In this document: positions 1 to 9,400 of the stretch, one piece after another | How the letters are laid out: each line of letters begins with the position of its first letter | Position numbering within the stretch: the stretch's first letter is position 1 | From: Anagrus nilaparvatae | Taxonomy: Eukaryota; Arthropoda; Insecta; Hymenoptera; Mymaridae | Direction: 5' to 3' | Assembly (NCBI GenBank): GCA_022575985.1 | Contig: JAKSXM010000231.1 | Span: forward strand, 1,986,501 to 2,050,500 | DNA length: 64,000 bases | Program-made: the position numbers and the translations under genes | Notes under the pieces: generated by a model | Seen by the model: the letters and a program-made list of their open reading frames with translations, nothing else | Database searches by the model: none | What the model was told of the DNA's origin: nothing

Positions 1-1930
1 GAGAGACCGCAGTGCACACATTAAAAAACGTCTCTTTCAGATGTTACATCGTTCCCCTGTCGTATAAATTTTTTATTTTATTTTACCCTTTTATATAAAG
101 AGAGCACTTGGTTTTTTTATTCCCCTCTTTTGCATCCGGAGCAATTTCAAATCACATTAAGTCCATTTCAACGCTTCCAGTCAAAACTTCAATTTAAAAC
201 TTCCTTCTTCTCGAGCTTTTTTTTTTCTTTTCTTTTTTTCATAAAAACGGCTGCTGTCTTTAATGCCTTTGCTAATTTTAGACAAATTTTTTTATTGAAA
301 AAAGGAGATATAATTGACTAGAAAAACAATAGCTCAAGAATTTCCAACTGTAGAGGAGAAATCTTCGGAATTCTTTTACCCTTTTTTCAATCGACACGCA
401 TAATATTCGAGATAAATTAAATGAAAATTGTTGAAATAGTAATTATAGACAGTTGAATAAAATATGAAAAAAGGAGTAGTTTTATTTTTAAAAGAAAAAA
501 GAAAGAAAAAATCGATATCCGAACATCCAAAGGGAGAAAAAGTTTTTCCTCTTTAGTATATGTGACATGGTTCTATGGAAAAGACGAGAAAACGGACGAC
601 GAGGTATCGACAGGCAAAAGTATTATATAGAAAAAGACAGAGGAAGAAAATTTTAGTATAACACGATCTCTCTTTTTACGTTGAAAATATTTTTCCGACA
701 GGGAATCTCATTAATTTAAAAAAACTTTTTTTTAGACATCGGAATCCTAAAACTCGAATCTTTTTTTATAACTTTTTTTTTCCAAATGCTAAATATTTGT
801 TTTCTATGAAAAGGGGCCAAGACATTTCATTAAGTGTTAGAATTTTCCTATTTTCACATGGCTTATTTTTATTTATTTACAAATTATCAACCGTGAGCGC
901 CTCGTAAAATAGAAGAAAGAAGGATTTATGAAGAAAGTATGTAAAACCCACAGAAATATAAAACTTTTTTTTTTTTTTTGATTTATTGTTTAAAGGTGAA
1001 TGTAACAATGGTAATAAATATTAAAATATATTCGCCCTTTTTTTAATAGAAATTATTTTCATAAATTTTAACTTTGTCTTACTGGATATGGATTCGTACT
1101 ACTGGAAAACCGAGAAATACTCGAATTTTCAGAATCAAAGGACTATTTTTGATATTTTTTAAAAACGTTTTTAAAAATAAATAAAAACTTTCTTTTTAAA
1201 CGGAAATTTCACACGAGAGTGTAAAAAAACACATTTACGAATTATTTAGCTTTCTCGCGTATTTTTTAATTTACATTTATTTTTAGGAAGGCGAGTTTAC
1301 ACATACTAATTAAAAAAAAAGGCGAGAGAAATGAAAAATCGTTTTAAAAAAAAATAATATTTTCTCAATTGGCCATAAACCGTTTGATTAACATCCACGG
1401 GTACTAGAAAATTCATACGGTCGTGTAAGTGTATAAAAAAGCCGTTAATAAAAAAAAAGGCGCTTCTATATCCTTTGATCTGTTAAATATATAGAATTTA
1501 TACGCATGAACTTTATTTTTTTCCTCTTTTTACTTAAATATCAATTCTCTCTACGTTGGAAATGACTTGATAAAAAAATTTATAGCAAAATTCTTAGTTT
1601 TTTTTTCTTTCAGTTTATGATTTAAAAAATTTTTTTTATCAAAGAAATTTTATCTGTTCAGAGAGCAGTACTGATAAAGCATCTTTTGTAATTAAAATAT
1701 TTAACGTTTGGATTATTTTATTGCTGGTCTATGGGAAATATTATTTTTATTCTATCAGGATTCTTTGGAGAGTTGAGTTGGAATTTTTTTATTTACTTTG
1801 TTCGTTGGAAATATTTTTTATAGAACGTCCGTTATTGATATATCAAAAAGAATGAATGTCTGACCTCTGGTTCAAACGAAATAAGCATTAAAATTTATGA
1901 AAATGCTTCAGTTTATACATAGATTTATAC
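1..1930. other. AT-rich non-coding stretch, presumed luna intron
   Basis: I see no convincing exon on either strand. The sequence is dominated by A and T runs and short pyrimidine tracts. The only longer plus-strand frame (130-321) is built from T-runs and has no family resemblance. The stretch ends at the first copy of the palindrome-TATA motif. It most likely belongs to the long luna intron that opens at 63228 and runs off this end of the window. Confidence 0.5.
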
Positions 1931-1934
1931 ATAT

Positions 1935-1972
1935 TTTCTCGAAAGAGAAATGGCATTTCAAATCTATATAAG
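1935..1972 (+). promoter_or_regulatory. Palindrome-N14-TATA motif, copy A
   Basis: Palindrome TTTCTCGAAAGAGAAA at 1935-1950, a 14 bp spacer, then TATATAAG at 1965-1972. This is the first of ten copies in the window. About 190 bp to its right align well with the flank of copy D (6029-6066), including shared ATGGGTG (near 2076 and 6177) and AACAATATTGAAT (near 2140 and 6224), so A and D are paralogous blocks. Function is unknown; the TATA-like box in fixed register suggests a promoter pointing right. Confidence 0.7.
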
Positions 1973-2128
1973 CAAGGTCCAAAAATTACTTTTATGATTG
2001 AATCTTTTTAAAAAAATGTCTCTATAATTTTATATCTTTAATACTTTCTTGAGTTCAGTAGTTATATGCTGTCATGGGTGACACTCAATTATGTACGCAT
2101 TATGAAAATTTCTAATGCTCTGTTTTAT

Positions 2129-2160
2129 TTAAATTTTATTAACAATATTGAATATTGTCT
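2129..2160 (-). pseudogene. Remnant C-terminus paralogous to the 6214-6426 exon
   Basis: When blocks A and D are aligned, this minus-strand segment reads (T)IFNIV(N)KI followed by a stop, matching the PTFNIVYRI-stop end of the exon at 6214-6426. The frame is closed by a TAG immediately upstream, and I find no coding sequence in the next 100 bp, so only the very end of the gene survives. It supports an old duplication of a gene plus its 3' flank with the motif. It is short, and its identification depends on the alignment to block D. Confidence 0.4.
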
Positions 2161-2276
2161 ACTTTTTCAATTAAATTTTCCTCCCCTATTGTAAAACAAT
2201 TTTTGAAAGTGTTAAAAAGAATAAAAATCAAACATTAAAATGTAAACGAGAATATACCTCACTATGAATTGTCACT

Positions 2277-2321
2277 TTTCTCAAAAGATATTTCAATAAG
2301 AGTAGCAGTAGCCTAAATAAG
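2277..2321 (+). promoter_or_regulatory. Palindrome-TATA motif, copy B (degenerate)
   Basis: TTTCTCAAAAGATATT at 2277-2292 followed by TAAATAAG at 2314-2321. The right half of the palindrome is damaged and the spacer is 21 bp instead of 14, which makes this the only copy out of register. It is probably decaying. The flanking GCAAG after the TATA-like box is shared with copy A. Confidence 0.5.
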
Positions 2322-2358
2322 CAAGATTCTGAAACTACCTCATTGTTTTGGTTTTTTT

Positions 2359-2451
2359 TTATTGTGTATGACATTTATGTACAATTTTGTATTCTTTATT
2401 TCTTCTGGCTCGAATTATTAATATCAGAGTGTATTTCGATTGAATATTTTT
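2359..2451 (-). CDS. Possible short coding fragment next to copy B
   Basis: A minus-strand frame of 30 codons begins with ATG and runs to a TAA at 2359-2361. It is rich in Lys, Arg and Ile and has no recognisable domain. It is listed only because its stop lies 38 bp from the TATA side of motif copy B, resembling the geometry of the better-supported fragments near copies C, D, H, I and J. No signal peptide or clear splice site is visible. It could easily be a chance frame. Confidence 0.15.
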   Translation of the reverse strand, partial: KNIQSKYTLILIIRARRNKEYKIVHKCHTQ

Positions 2452-2710
2452 CATTTCATGAAATTTTTATAGCTGTGCATTAATAATTAGTTTAAAAAGC
2501 ATATTTTATGATATGATTTATAACTTATTTTTGAAATTATTTAAAAGAATTCGATATAGAAATATAAAGAAGCCAAATGTATAAGGTGTAGGTACTTTTT
2601 TCCAAAGTTTTGCACAAAACTAATCATATGTTTGTATCATCGTATTTTAAAAAACTTCATATTATGTACAATAGAGAAAAAGTGTAAAATAATGCTCGAA
2701 ATAACGCATA

Positions 2711-2719
2711 GGTAAAAAC
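2711..2719. repeat. Left target-site duplication of the foldback element
   Basis: GGTAAAAAC directly left of the element. The right flank at 5721-5728 reads GGTAAAAC, so the duplication is about 8 bp with one extra A on this side. An 8 bp duplication is what hAT-superfamily transposases make. Confidence 0.75.
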
Positions 2720-3802
2720 GCTGGGCATATCGCGATACTTTCAGTATCCGATACGTAAAAAATACCGATATTTTTTGTATTTTCTATCGCTATTTTAGGG
2801 CGATACTGATTACGATACTGTTTTTATCGAAAAATTTTTCGATACCCGATAGATTTTGATCGGTATCGAAAAATTTTCGATACGATACTTATCGTGTATC
2901 GTTTATCGCAGTATCGCGTACTAATTATGACTTTATAACGTGCTATTTTCACTATTTTGAAAATGTTGCACTTTATTCCTCCCTTATCTGCATTTTAACT
3001 AAGTGCTGAATTCTTCATTTTAATTCGAGTTACGGTTTATACAAATTATTTCTTTTAAAATGATTTAATTATTTAAAAAGAGAAGTCTTTATATATTGGG
3101 AAGCATTATTAAATGTATATAAGATTTACTGCAGAATCTTAGGTATTTTTAACTTCTCTCATGATTTGCGTATCTGCTGTTAAAAAGGTGATAAATACTA
3201 CCTATATATTAAATATAATAAACATTAAATGATTTTTGAATTTTTTGTCGTTGCTGAAAACTATCAGAAAAATGACTATGAATACTTATATGATTATAGC
3301 AAAGCTTCGGGTAGGGTCGCATCGGTTTTATTTTCATTTAAATTTTATTTATTACCCATTCCTCCAATAGTGTCAAGATTTACGGATATTTTTTAATTAT
3401 TTCAGCTGCATAATTTTTAGCAAAAAAAAATAAAAAATTTTATTATAGAATACCTGGTCTTATATTTTTGAGGTCGTAGGTTTCGAATCCGAAGTCGGAT
3501 TTTAAAAAAAATTAAGCCCTTGCATGATTTTTGGCCATATTCATCAAAAAAACTGACATTTTTTAGCGCTTTTTTTTTCTTACAATTTAAAAATCATGCC
3601 AAAAATGGCTATCCATCTTCCCAAAAATAAATAAAAGTTGGTCAATGGGACGTAAACAAAAAATCCTTATGGTCAAAAAAATTTTTTTTGATGCCTTTTG
3701 ACCTGAATCGGCGGCTGATTTTATGATTATCATAGATAACTTGCAGACAGATTTCGTAGCCAAATTTTATATTTAATAGGAAAATGCAATTTCCCAACGG
3801 GT
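2720..3802 (+). repeat. Left inverted arm of the foldback element
   Basis: Pairs with 4560-5720 in reverse orientation. For example AAAGCTTCGGGTAGGGTCGC near 3300 reappears inverted near 5055. Identity falls off inside about 3720, and recognisable pairing ends near CCCAACGGG at 3793-3801, which matches CCCGTTGG at 4561. Confidence 0.9.
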
Positions 3803-4335
3803 TCAAATCAGCTTGAATCAACGTCATTAAAATAATTCCAATAATCCAAGTCCATTTTTTGGATCTAAATTTTGGTAAAACTCTACTGCAGTACTGATCA
3901 TGGGTGTTGATGCGACCCATGAAATTGTTGTAAACTTTAACGGGTTGGTACAGTAGAACAGTTACCGACAATAGTTTTTTTGAAATAATTAATTTTGTTG
4001 TTAATATAAAAATGTTAATCGGCCCCTTAGCATTAGGAAAAGGAATATCGTTTTACGTCTTACTTTCCTTGCCATATTACCTTTTAACAGAACCTAGAAA
4101 AGTTACACCAGCTGCAGTAGATATAATCAACACTGATTTTGAATCTTGCCTAGTAACTATTACACTCATGTTGCACTGTATATGTTCCTCAAGAAGCTTT
4201 CTTAAAGAATTTTTTTTTTCTGTTATCCTGCTTTCCCTTACTGTACCTGTACCAGGAAGTCCGTATTTTTTTCAATAAAGTAACAAATCAGGACAGCAAA
4301 ATCAATTGTCCATGTAAACGTGATTTATAAGTTCG
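3642..4335 (-). pseudogene. Broken piggyBac-type transposase fragment
   Basis: Reading leftward from about 4335, the minus strand encodes a piggyBac-family (DDE_Tnp_1_7) catalytic segment. It has MDN...F..PDLLLY near 4313-4280, GLPGTGTVRESRI near 4265-4225 and LIISTAAGVTFLGSVKR near 4110-4070. An open stretch of 109 codons (3642-3971) then contains VYNNFMGRINTHDQ and FRSKKWTW, matching the family's YN.FMGGVD..DQ and RSKKW blocks. It is not functional: there are stops in the first segment, a frame break between the VKR and YNNFMG blocks, no N-terminal half, and the end runs into the left inverted arm. Plus-strand frames over the same interval (for example 4012-4278) are shadows. It was probably captured inside the foldback element. 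Confidence 0.85.
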
Positions 4336-4559
4336 CGATAGACAAAAAACACAAGTAACAGTAAAACTGCGGGCATCTGAATCATTTTTAGTAAAAACAG
4401 CTTCGAAATTCGTGTTCAGTAATCCAGAAAACATGAGTAACAATTGCAAATTTTAAAAAAATTCCAAAAATTACCTTAAGGTTGTCTATTGTAGGCATAT
4501 GAACCATATCCGGTAAAAATCGATATAATATTCGTGTTCATCGACCCAAAAACATAAAA

Positions 4560-5720
4560 ACCCGTTGGAAAAATCTATTTTTCTATTAAGGATCTAATTT
4601 GGCTACGAAATCTGTCTGCAAGTCTGGACTATCTATGATAATCACAAAATAAGTCGCCGTTTTGAGTCAAAACGCATCAAAAAAATTTTTTTGACCATAA
4701 GGATTTTTTATTTAGGCCCCATTGACTAACTTTTGTTTATTTTTGGGAAGATGGAAAGCCATTTTTGGCATGATTTTTAAATTGTAAGAAAAAAAAAGCG
4801 CTAAAAAATGTCAGTTTTTTTGATGAATATGGCCAAAAATCATGCAAGGGCTTAATTTTTTTTAAAATCCGACTTCGGATTCGAAACCTACGACCTCAAA
4901 AATATAAGACCAGGTATTCTATAATAAAATTTTTTATTTTTTTTTGCTAAAAATTATGCAGCTGAAATAATTAAAAAATATCCGTAAATCTTGACACTAT
5001 TGGAGGAATGGGTAATAAATAAAATTTAAATGAAAATAAAACCGATGCGACCCTACCCGAAGCTTTGCTATAATCATATAAGTATTCATAGTCATTTTTC
5101 TGATAGTTTTCAGCAACGACAAAAAATTCAAAAATCATTTAATGTTTATTATATTTAATATATAGGTAGTATTTATCACCTTTTTAACAGCAGATACGCA
5201 AATCATGAGAGAAGTTAAAAATACCTAAGATTCTGCAGTAAATCTTATATACATTTAATAATGCTTCCCAATATATAAAGACTTCTCTTTTTAAATAATT
5301 AAATCATTTTAAAAGAAATAATTTGTATAAACCGTAACTCGAATTAAAATGAAGAATTCAGCACTTAGTTAAAATGCAGATAAGGGAGGAATAAAGTGCA
5401 ACATTTTCAAAATAGTGAAAATAGCACGTTATAAAGTCATAATTAGTACGCGATACTGCGATAAACGATACACGATAAGTATCGTATCGAAAATTTTTCG
5501 ATACCGATCAAAATCTATCGTGTATCGGAAATTTTTTCGATACACGATACATTTGTATCGCGTATCGGAAAAATTTTCGATACGCGATACAAATGTATCG
5601 GGTATCGAAAAATTTTTCGATAAAAACAGTATCGTAATCAGTATCGCCCTAAAATAGCGATAGAAAATACAAAAAATATCTTTACCGAATATCGAAACGA
5701 TACGATATTGCCCAACCCTG
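4560..5720 (-). repeat. Right inverted arm of the foldback element
   Basis: Reverse complement of 2720-3802 but longer. It contains an extra ~80 bp at 5521-5600, made of further TATCG/CGATA palindromes, that the left arm lacks. The outer end CCCAACCCTG at 5711-5720 is the intact terminus. Confidence 0.9.
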
Positions 5721-5728
5721 GGTAAAAC
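5721..5728. repeat. Right target-site duplication of the foldback element
   Basis: GGTAAAAC directly after the terminal CCCTG, matching GGTAAAAAC at 2711-2719. The pre-insertion site lies only 7 bp left of the palindrome of motif copy C. Confidence 0.75.
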
Positions 5729-5735
5729 TGTCAGT

Positions 5736-5773
5736 TTTCTCGAAAGAGAAATTGTATTCCTATCTTATATAGG
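5736..5773 (+). promoter_or_regulatory. Palindrome-N14-TATA motif, copy C
   Basis: Perfect palindrome TTTCTCGAAAGAGAAA at 5736-5751, 14 bp spacer, TATATAGG at 5766-5773. The foldback transposon inserted just to its left, separating it from copies A and B. A minus-strand reading frame stops at 5857, 84 bp from the TATA side. Confidence 0.7.
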
Positions 5774-5856
5774 CAAGGTTTTAAAAATAATTTTTCGATA
5801 TGAAAATTTAACATTACTTTACTATTTTATTCTTATTGTTATCTGGCTTATCAGGT

Positions 5857-6010
5857 TTATTCAAATTGCTTGCTTGGCATGATAGGTAGCCAGTCAGCAG
5901 AAGTATTTGGTATTTTTTCGTAACCTAGACGTACGGTCTGGTATCGATTTGATAATACGATAACGGTTGGATAAACAATGTATAAATTATTAATCAATAA
6001 TGCATAAATA
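5857..6010 (-). CDS. Short coding fragment between motif copies D and C
   Basis: A minus-strand frame ends with a TAA at 5857-5859. Its last ~40 codons look protein-like, with YPTVIVLSNRYQTVRLGYEK and, near the end, ADWLPIMPSKQFE. The frame formally extends to an ATG at 6054, but that part runs through motif copy D, so the true start or splice site is probably left of about 6010. I do not recognise the protein. It lies in the same orientation as the exon at 6214-6426 and is followed after 84 bp by motif copy C, repeating the gene-then-motif order. It may be a terminal exon or a decayed paralogue. Confidence 0.35.
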
Positions 6011-6028
6011 CTCGCAATAAATTCCACT

Positions 6029-6066
6029 TTTCTCGAAAGAGAAATTGCACTCACAAACTATTTAAG
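6029..6066 (+). promoter_or_regulatory. Palindrome-N14-TATA motif, copy D
   Basis: Perfect palindrome at 6029-6044, 14 bp spacer, TATTTAAG at 6059-6066. The flank on its right is paralogous to that of copy A. It sits 148 bp past the stop of the minus-strand exon at 6214-6426. Confidence 0.7.
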
Positions 6067-6213
6067 CAATGTTTAAAAACCACTATTTTGATTAATTCTT
6101 TTTATTGTGTTTCTTGTATAACCTTCGATTCCTTAATAGTGAATTTTTTGATTTCTTGAATTTGTTAGTTATAATATGGGTGGAACTAAAAATTTCAAGT
6201 TTTCTATTTGTAC

Positions 6214-6426
6214 TTAAATTCTATAAACAATATTGAATGTTGGATTATTGACGATAACATCAAGTTCTGCAATATATGCAAATCGTTGTTCAAGAAGATG
6301 CAAACCATGCCACGTAACAATTTGATTTGCTCCTCTAGTTGCAAAGATTTGTGATAACACAGGAGGTTCAGCCATTTGTAAATACTGTGTAATTACATTA
6401 GCTGAAATATGTTTTATGATGCAATC
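6214..6426 (-). CDS. Terminal coding exon of an unrecognised gene
   Basis: A 70-codon minus-strand frame runs from GAT at 6426 to a TAA at 6214-6216. Directly upstream is a good 3' splice site (TTTTTTCGTTTAG), whose TAG closes the frame, so the frame opens exactly where an exon would. The composition is protein-like and GC-richer than its flanks, with motifs AEPPVLSQIFATRGANQ and WHGLHLLEQRFAYIAELD. I do not recognise a family and saw no signal peptide exon in the next 250 bp. Motif copy D follows 148 bp downstream. A paralogous remnant of the same C-terminus lies at 2129-2160. I read it as the last exon of a small duplicated gene; upstream exons are not located. Confidence 0.5.
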   Translation of the reverse strand, partial: DCIIKHISANVITQYLQMAEPPVLSQIFATRGANQIVTWHGLHLLEQRFAYIAELDVIVNNPTFNIVYRI

Positions 6427-6429
6427 CTA

Positions 6430-9400
6430 AACGAAAAAATGCAATCATAAAAAATCAATTTAAACAGTGTAGTAGCCCAAATTGAATTAAAAAAAGGTAA
6501 AAATCAGAAAAAAGTAAAAAACGAATGCGTTATTAGATTAAACGAAATTTATGCATATTCTATTATTCAACAAGAGCGTTAATTGCTAATTGGTAAATTT
6601 CAGTGTAGAGAGTTAGAATTAGCACTATATATTAATATACAATGAAAACATGTAGCGAACATACATTATACGTTTATGTTCTAGACGTGAAAACACTTGA
6701 CCTCCTTTAGCTCTCGGTATTAGCTTTAGAGAAAAAAATAAAACAACTAAATTATTTCTCTACCTTTTTTTCTGGACTCTCTCGCGCTTCCAGAGAGAGA
6801 AATTGAAAATTATAAATTTTTAACTTTTATTTTGATAATTTAAAATCAACCGTGCATAAATAAGAAAGTTTTTACTTTTTTTAAAGGGTAGTTGTAAGTT
6901 CATTATATATTTTTTTTACTCACTTATTTTATTTGTAAGGAAGTCGGGGGAGATTACGGGGCTGCTCGAGCTCGGGATTAACTGGGATTACTCGTGTGTT
7001 TTGAATCTTTGTTTTTTAAAAGCTCGGGATACCAATTTCCTGTGATTACAATTAAAACCTAACGCGGAGTGCTTTTGATCTGCCAAGAAAGATCGTCGAC
7101 AGCACTCCCCGAACCAACTCGCCCCGGACTCTCCCGTATTCCTTAAAATATAATATTTTTTTATATTATAATATAAAAGTGAGTCTAGAAACACTTTTTT
7201 TTCATACTCTCTTTAAAAATGTATGCGTGTAGGTAAAAAAATATATGAAAATAAAAAACATTTTCTTCTTTAGGCTTTTCTTTTTAGGTATATTTCCTCC
7301 GCGGTAAAAACTTCTTTTTTATTTAACACACACGAAATATAAAAAGACATCGTCTACTCTGTGTTTTTATAAAACTGCAATATAAAAAAAAATAGCAAAT
7401 TCTTTACTGCATGTATGCAGAAAAATGCACATAACCAAAATGAGAGAGAATTTTGAAAGAAGCTGAGTGTTTTTTTTTTCATGAATTAGGACGTAGATTT
7501 CTTCCACCTTTTTGCACTGATTAGATAAGTGTGCTCTTCTACAGAGCAGCTTGTTGCTTTCTCCGTCTCGCTCTATCTTTGAGGAGAGCTTTTTTTGTGC
7601 ATAAACAAACTCTCTTGCAAACGCAAGCGTTTCTTCAAAAGCGAGTACGATTGATTTATAAAAAAAGGGAAATATAAAATAAGTTTTTATGTAAATTTCT
7701 TTTTCTACATAAAAAAGAGTAAACAGTTGACAAATAAAACAGGGCCGCTCAAGATTAAGACGAAGAAGAAAATCTTTTTTAATTTTGTTTACTCTGAGCT
7801 TTTTTTTTGTTTTGTTTATTCAAGATAATCTAATATTAAGAAATTTTTTCAATAATTACGTTTGTATTTTTTTAACTCCAAATAAATATTATTTTCATTA
7901 AAATTTTTATGCTCGGATAATAAAAGAAGATTTTACCTGATCTTTTTTAGATAAGAAAAGAAAAAATATCTCCACTCGAAATAGGCCACTTGTAGTGGTA
8001 GTAAAAAAAATTATTATTTTTCCACCCTTCGTATCTTTCTTTTCCATTGTACTGCGGTTTTCTATAGCGATATTAAACTGTAATCAGTATCCATTGACAT
8101 AAAAAAGACATTTTTAAGAAAAAAATTTTAATACTTTGGCTGTTTACAGGGATAGGACCGGGTTTTTGGATGAGTTTTTAGTGATGTTAGTTCGGTGTGT
8201 CCAAAATCCTCGCGCTCTCCTTGTACCCGAAGATACATTTTAATAAGATAATTTTAGTTTTTAAATTGCTTCATCAAGTACATAATTGAAGTTAATGTTC
8301 GAATAAATAGCTAGAAATTCTAGTAAACGACGTGTCATTAGCTTTTATAAGTGAGTTCATAAAGATTATGTATTTGGGTGTGGATTTTTTAAAACTCATC
8401 GACGCAAGTATTCGGTCCTGTATATATAAGAAAGTTATTTTCAAACCTTCAAGATTCATTCCAGCGGCAAACCAAGAATTTCAATGAGTATGCATATATA
8501 AACTCCTTGAGAAGAGAGAGAGAGAGGGAGAAAAGCTCAACATCTGCTCTAAATAACCTAAATTTCTGCAAAAGGAATTTTTTATTAAATGAACGTCTGG
8601 GATGAAATAAAACTATTTAAATATTTGAGAAACTCGAAGGAAGAATTTATTATTATTTTTGTAAAAAATTTATCAACGATACAAGAATGGCCAGATTATT
8701 CAAAGGACAAGAGCATTCATCACTCAGGGCAACGTCCTTTCTCCGAATATAATAGTTGGTGAGCTCCCCACGGAGAGACTTTGGTAAAACCGCGCGAACG
8801 AACTCCTGTCGATTCCTATTAAACTATAACTAACTCACTGATAAAACTTTGTTTAGAGTCTACACATGCATGCTCACGAATATCGTTATTAATTGACAGA
8901 TTGAGAGAAGAATTTGTGCAATTGGGAATTTTGGAAAATTAAACAAACGCATAAATATAAGCTCCTTCGAAATTAATATTTGATCATCTCGTGAAATTTA
9001 TTACACAGCGTATGCATTAAATTAAACAAAACAAATATATCCATTTCAATCGGATCTCTCCGAATTTTTAAATGACGTTTTACATTGTCATTCGATTTTA
9101 TTGACAATAATATTTCTGAACAAACGTGATTTATAATTATTGTCACTTTTTATAATATCATTATTTATGCACAATGACACGATGTTAACTACTGAATTTG
9201 TCGTTAAAAGCTTACACGAGATTAAAGGCTCTTATTAGCATTAGAAAAGAGGCTTCAGAAATATTAAAAAACAAGTGCCGATCTAGTATACACGCGAATC
9301 GACAAAGTGAAAATCGTTCAATAATTCCTATAAATTAAATAATTGAATATGGAAATAAAGATATATATTAAATTATACGTATCTTTTTAAACGAATGAAT

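Larger units (their letters stand above)
2720..5720. mobile_element. Foldback DNA transposon with ~1.1 kb inverted arms and hAT-like ends
   Basis: A 3.0 kb element whose left arm (2720-3802) is the near-perfect reverse complement of the right arm (4560-5720), around a unique 0.76 kb core. The right end reads TTGCCCAACCCTG, that is CAGGGTTGGGCAA inward, a typical hAT-type terminus. The left end has lost its outermost bases and starts GCTGGGCATATCG. Flanks carry a ~8 bp duplication. The subterminal ~200-280 bp of each arm is packed with TATCG/CGATA repeats, which may be transposase binding sites. The core holds a broken piggyBac-type transposase fragment rather than a hAT one, so the element is non-autonomous. 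Arms this long and similar suggest a fairly recent insertion or arm-to-arm gene conversion. Confidence 0.9.

Noticed and set aside
3479..3500. tRNA B-box-like GGTTTCGAATCC
   Set aside because: It has an extra T against the consensus, no A box or cloverleaf is visible upstream, and it sits inside the transposon arm and is repeated inverted at ~4870.
4012..4278. 88-codon plus-strand frame
   Set aside because: It is antisense to the piggyBac-type transposase remnant, which carries the recognisable motifs on the minus strand.
5415..5657. 80-codon plus-strand frame
   Set aside because: It is a translation of the TATCG/CGATA palindromic repeats in the right arm of the foldback element, with repetitive Arg/Tyr/Ser/Ile content.
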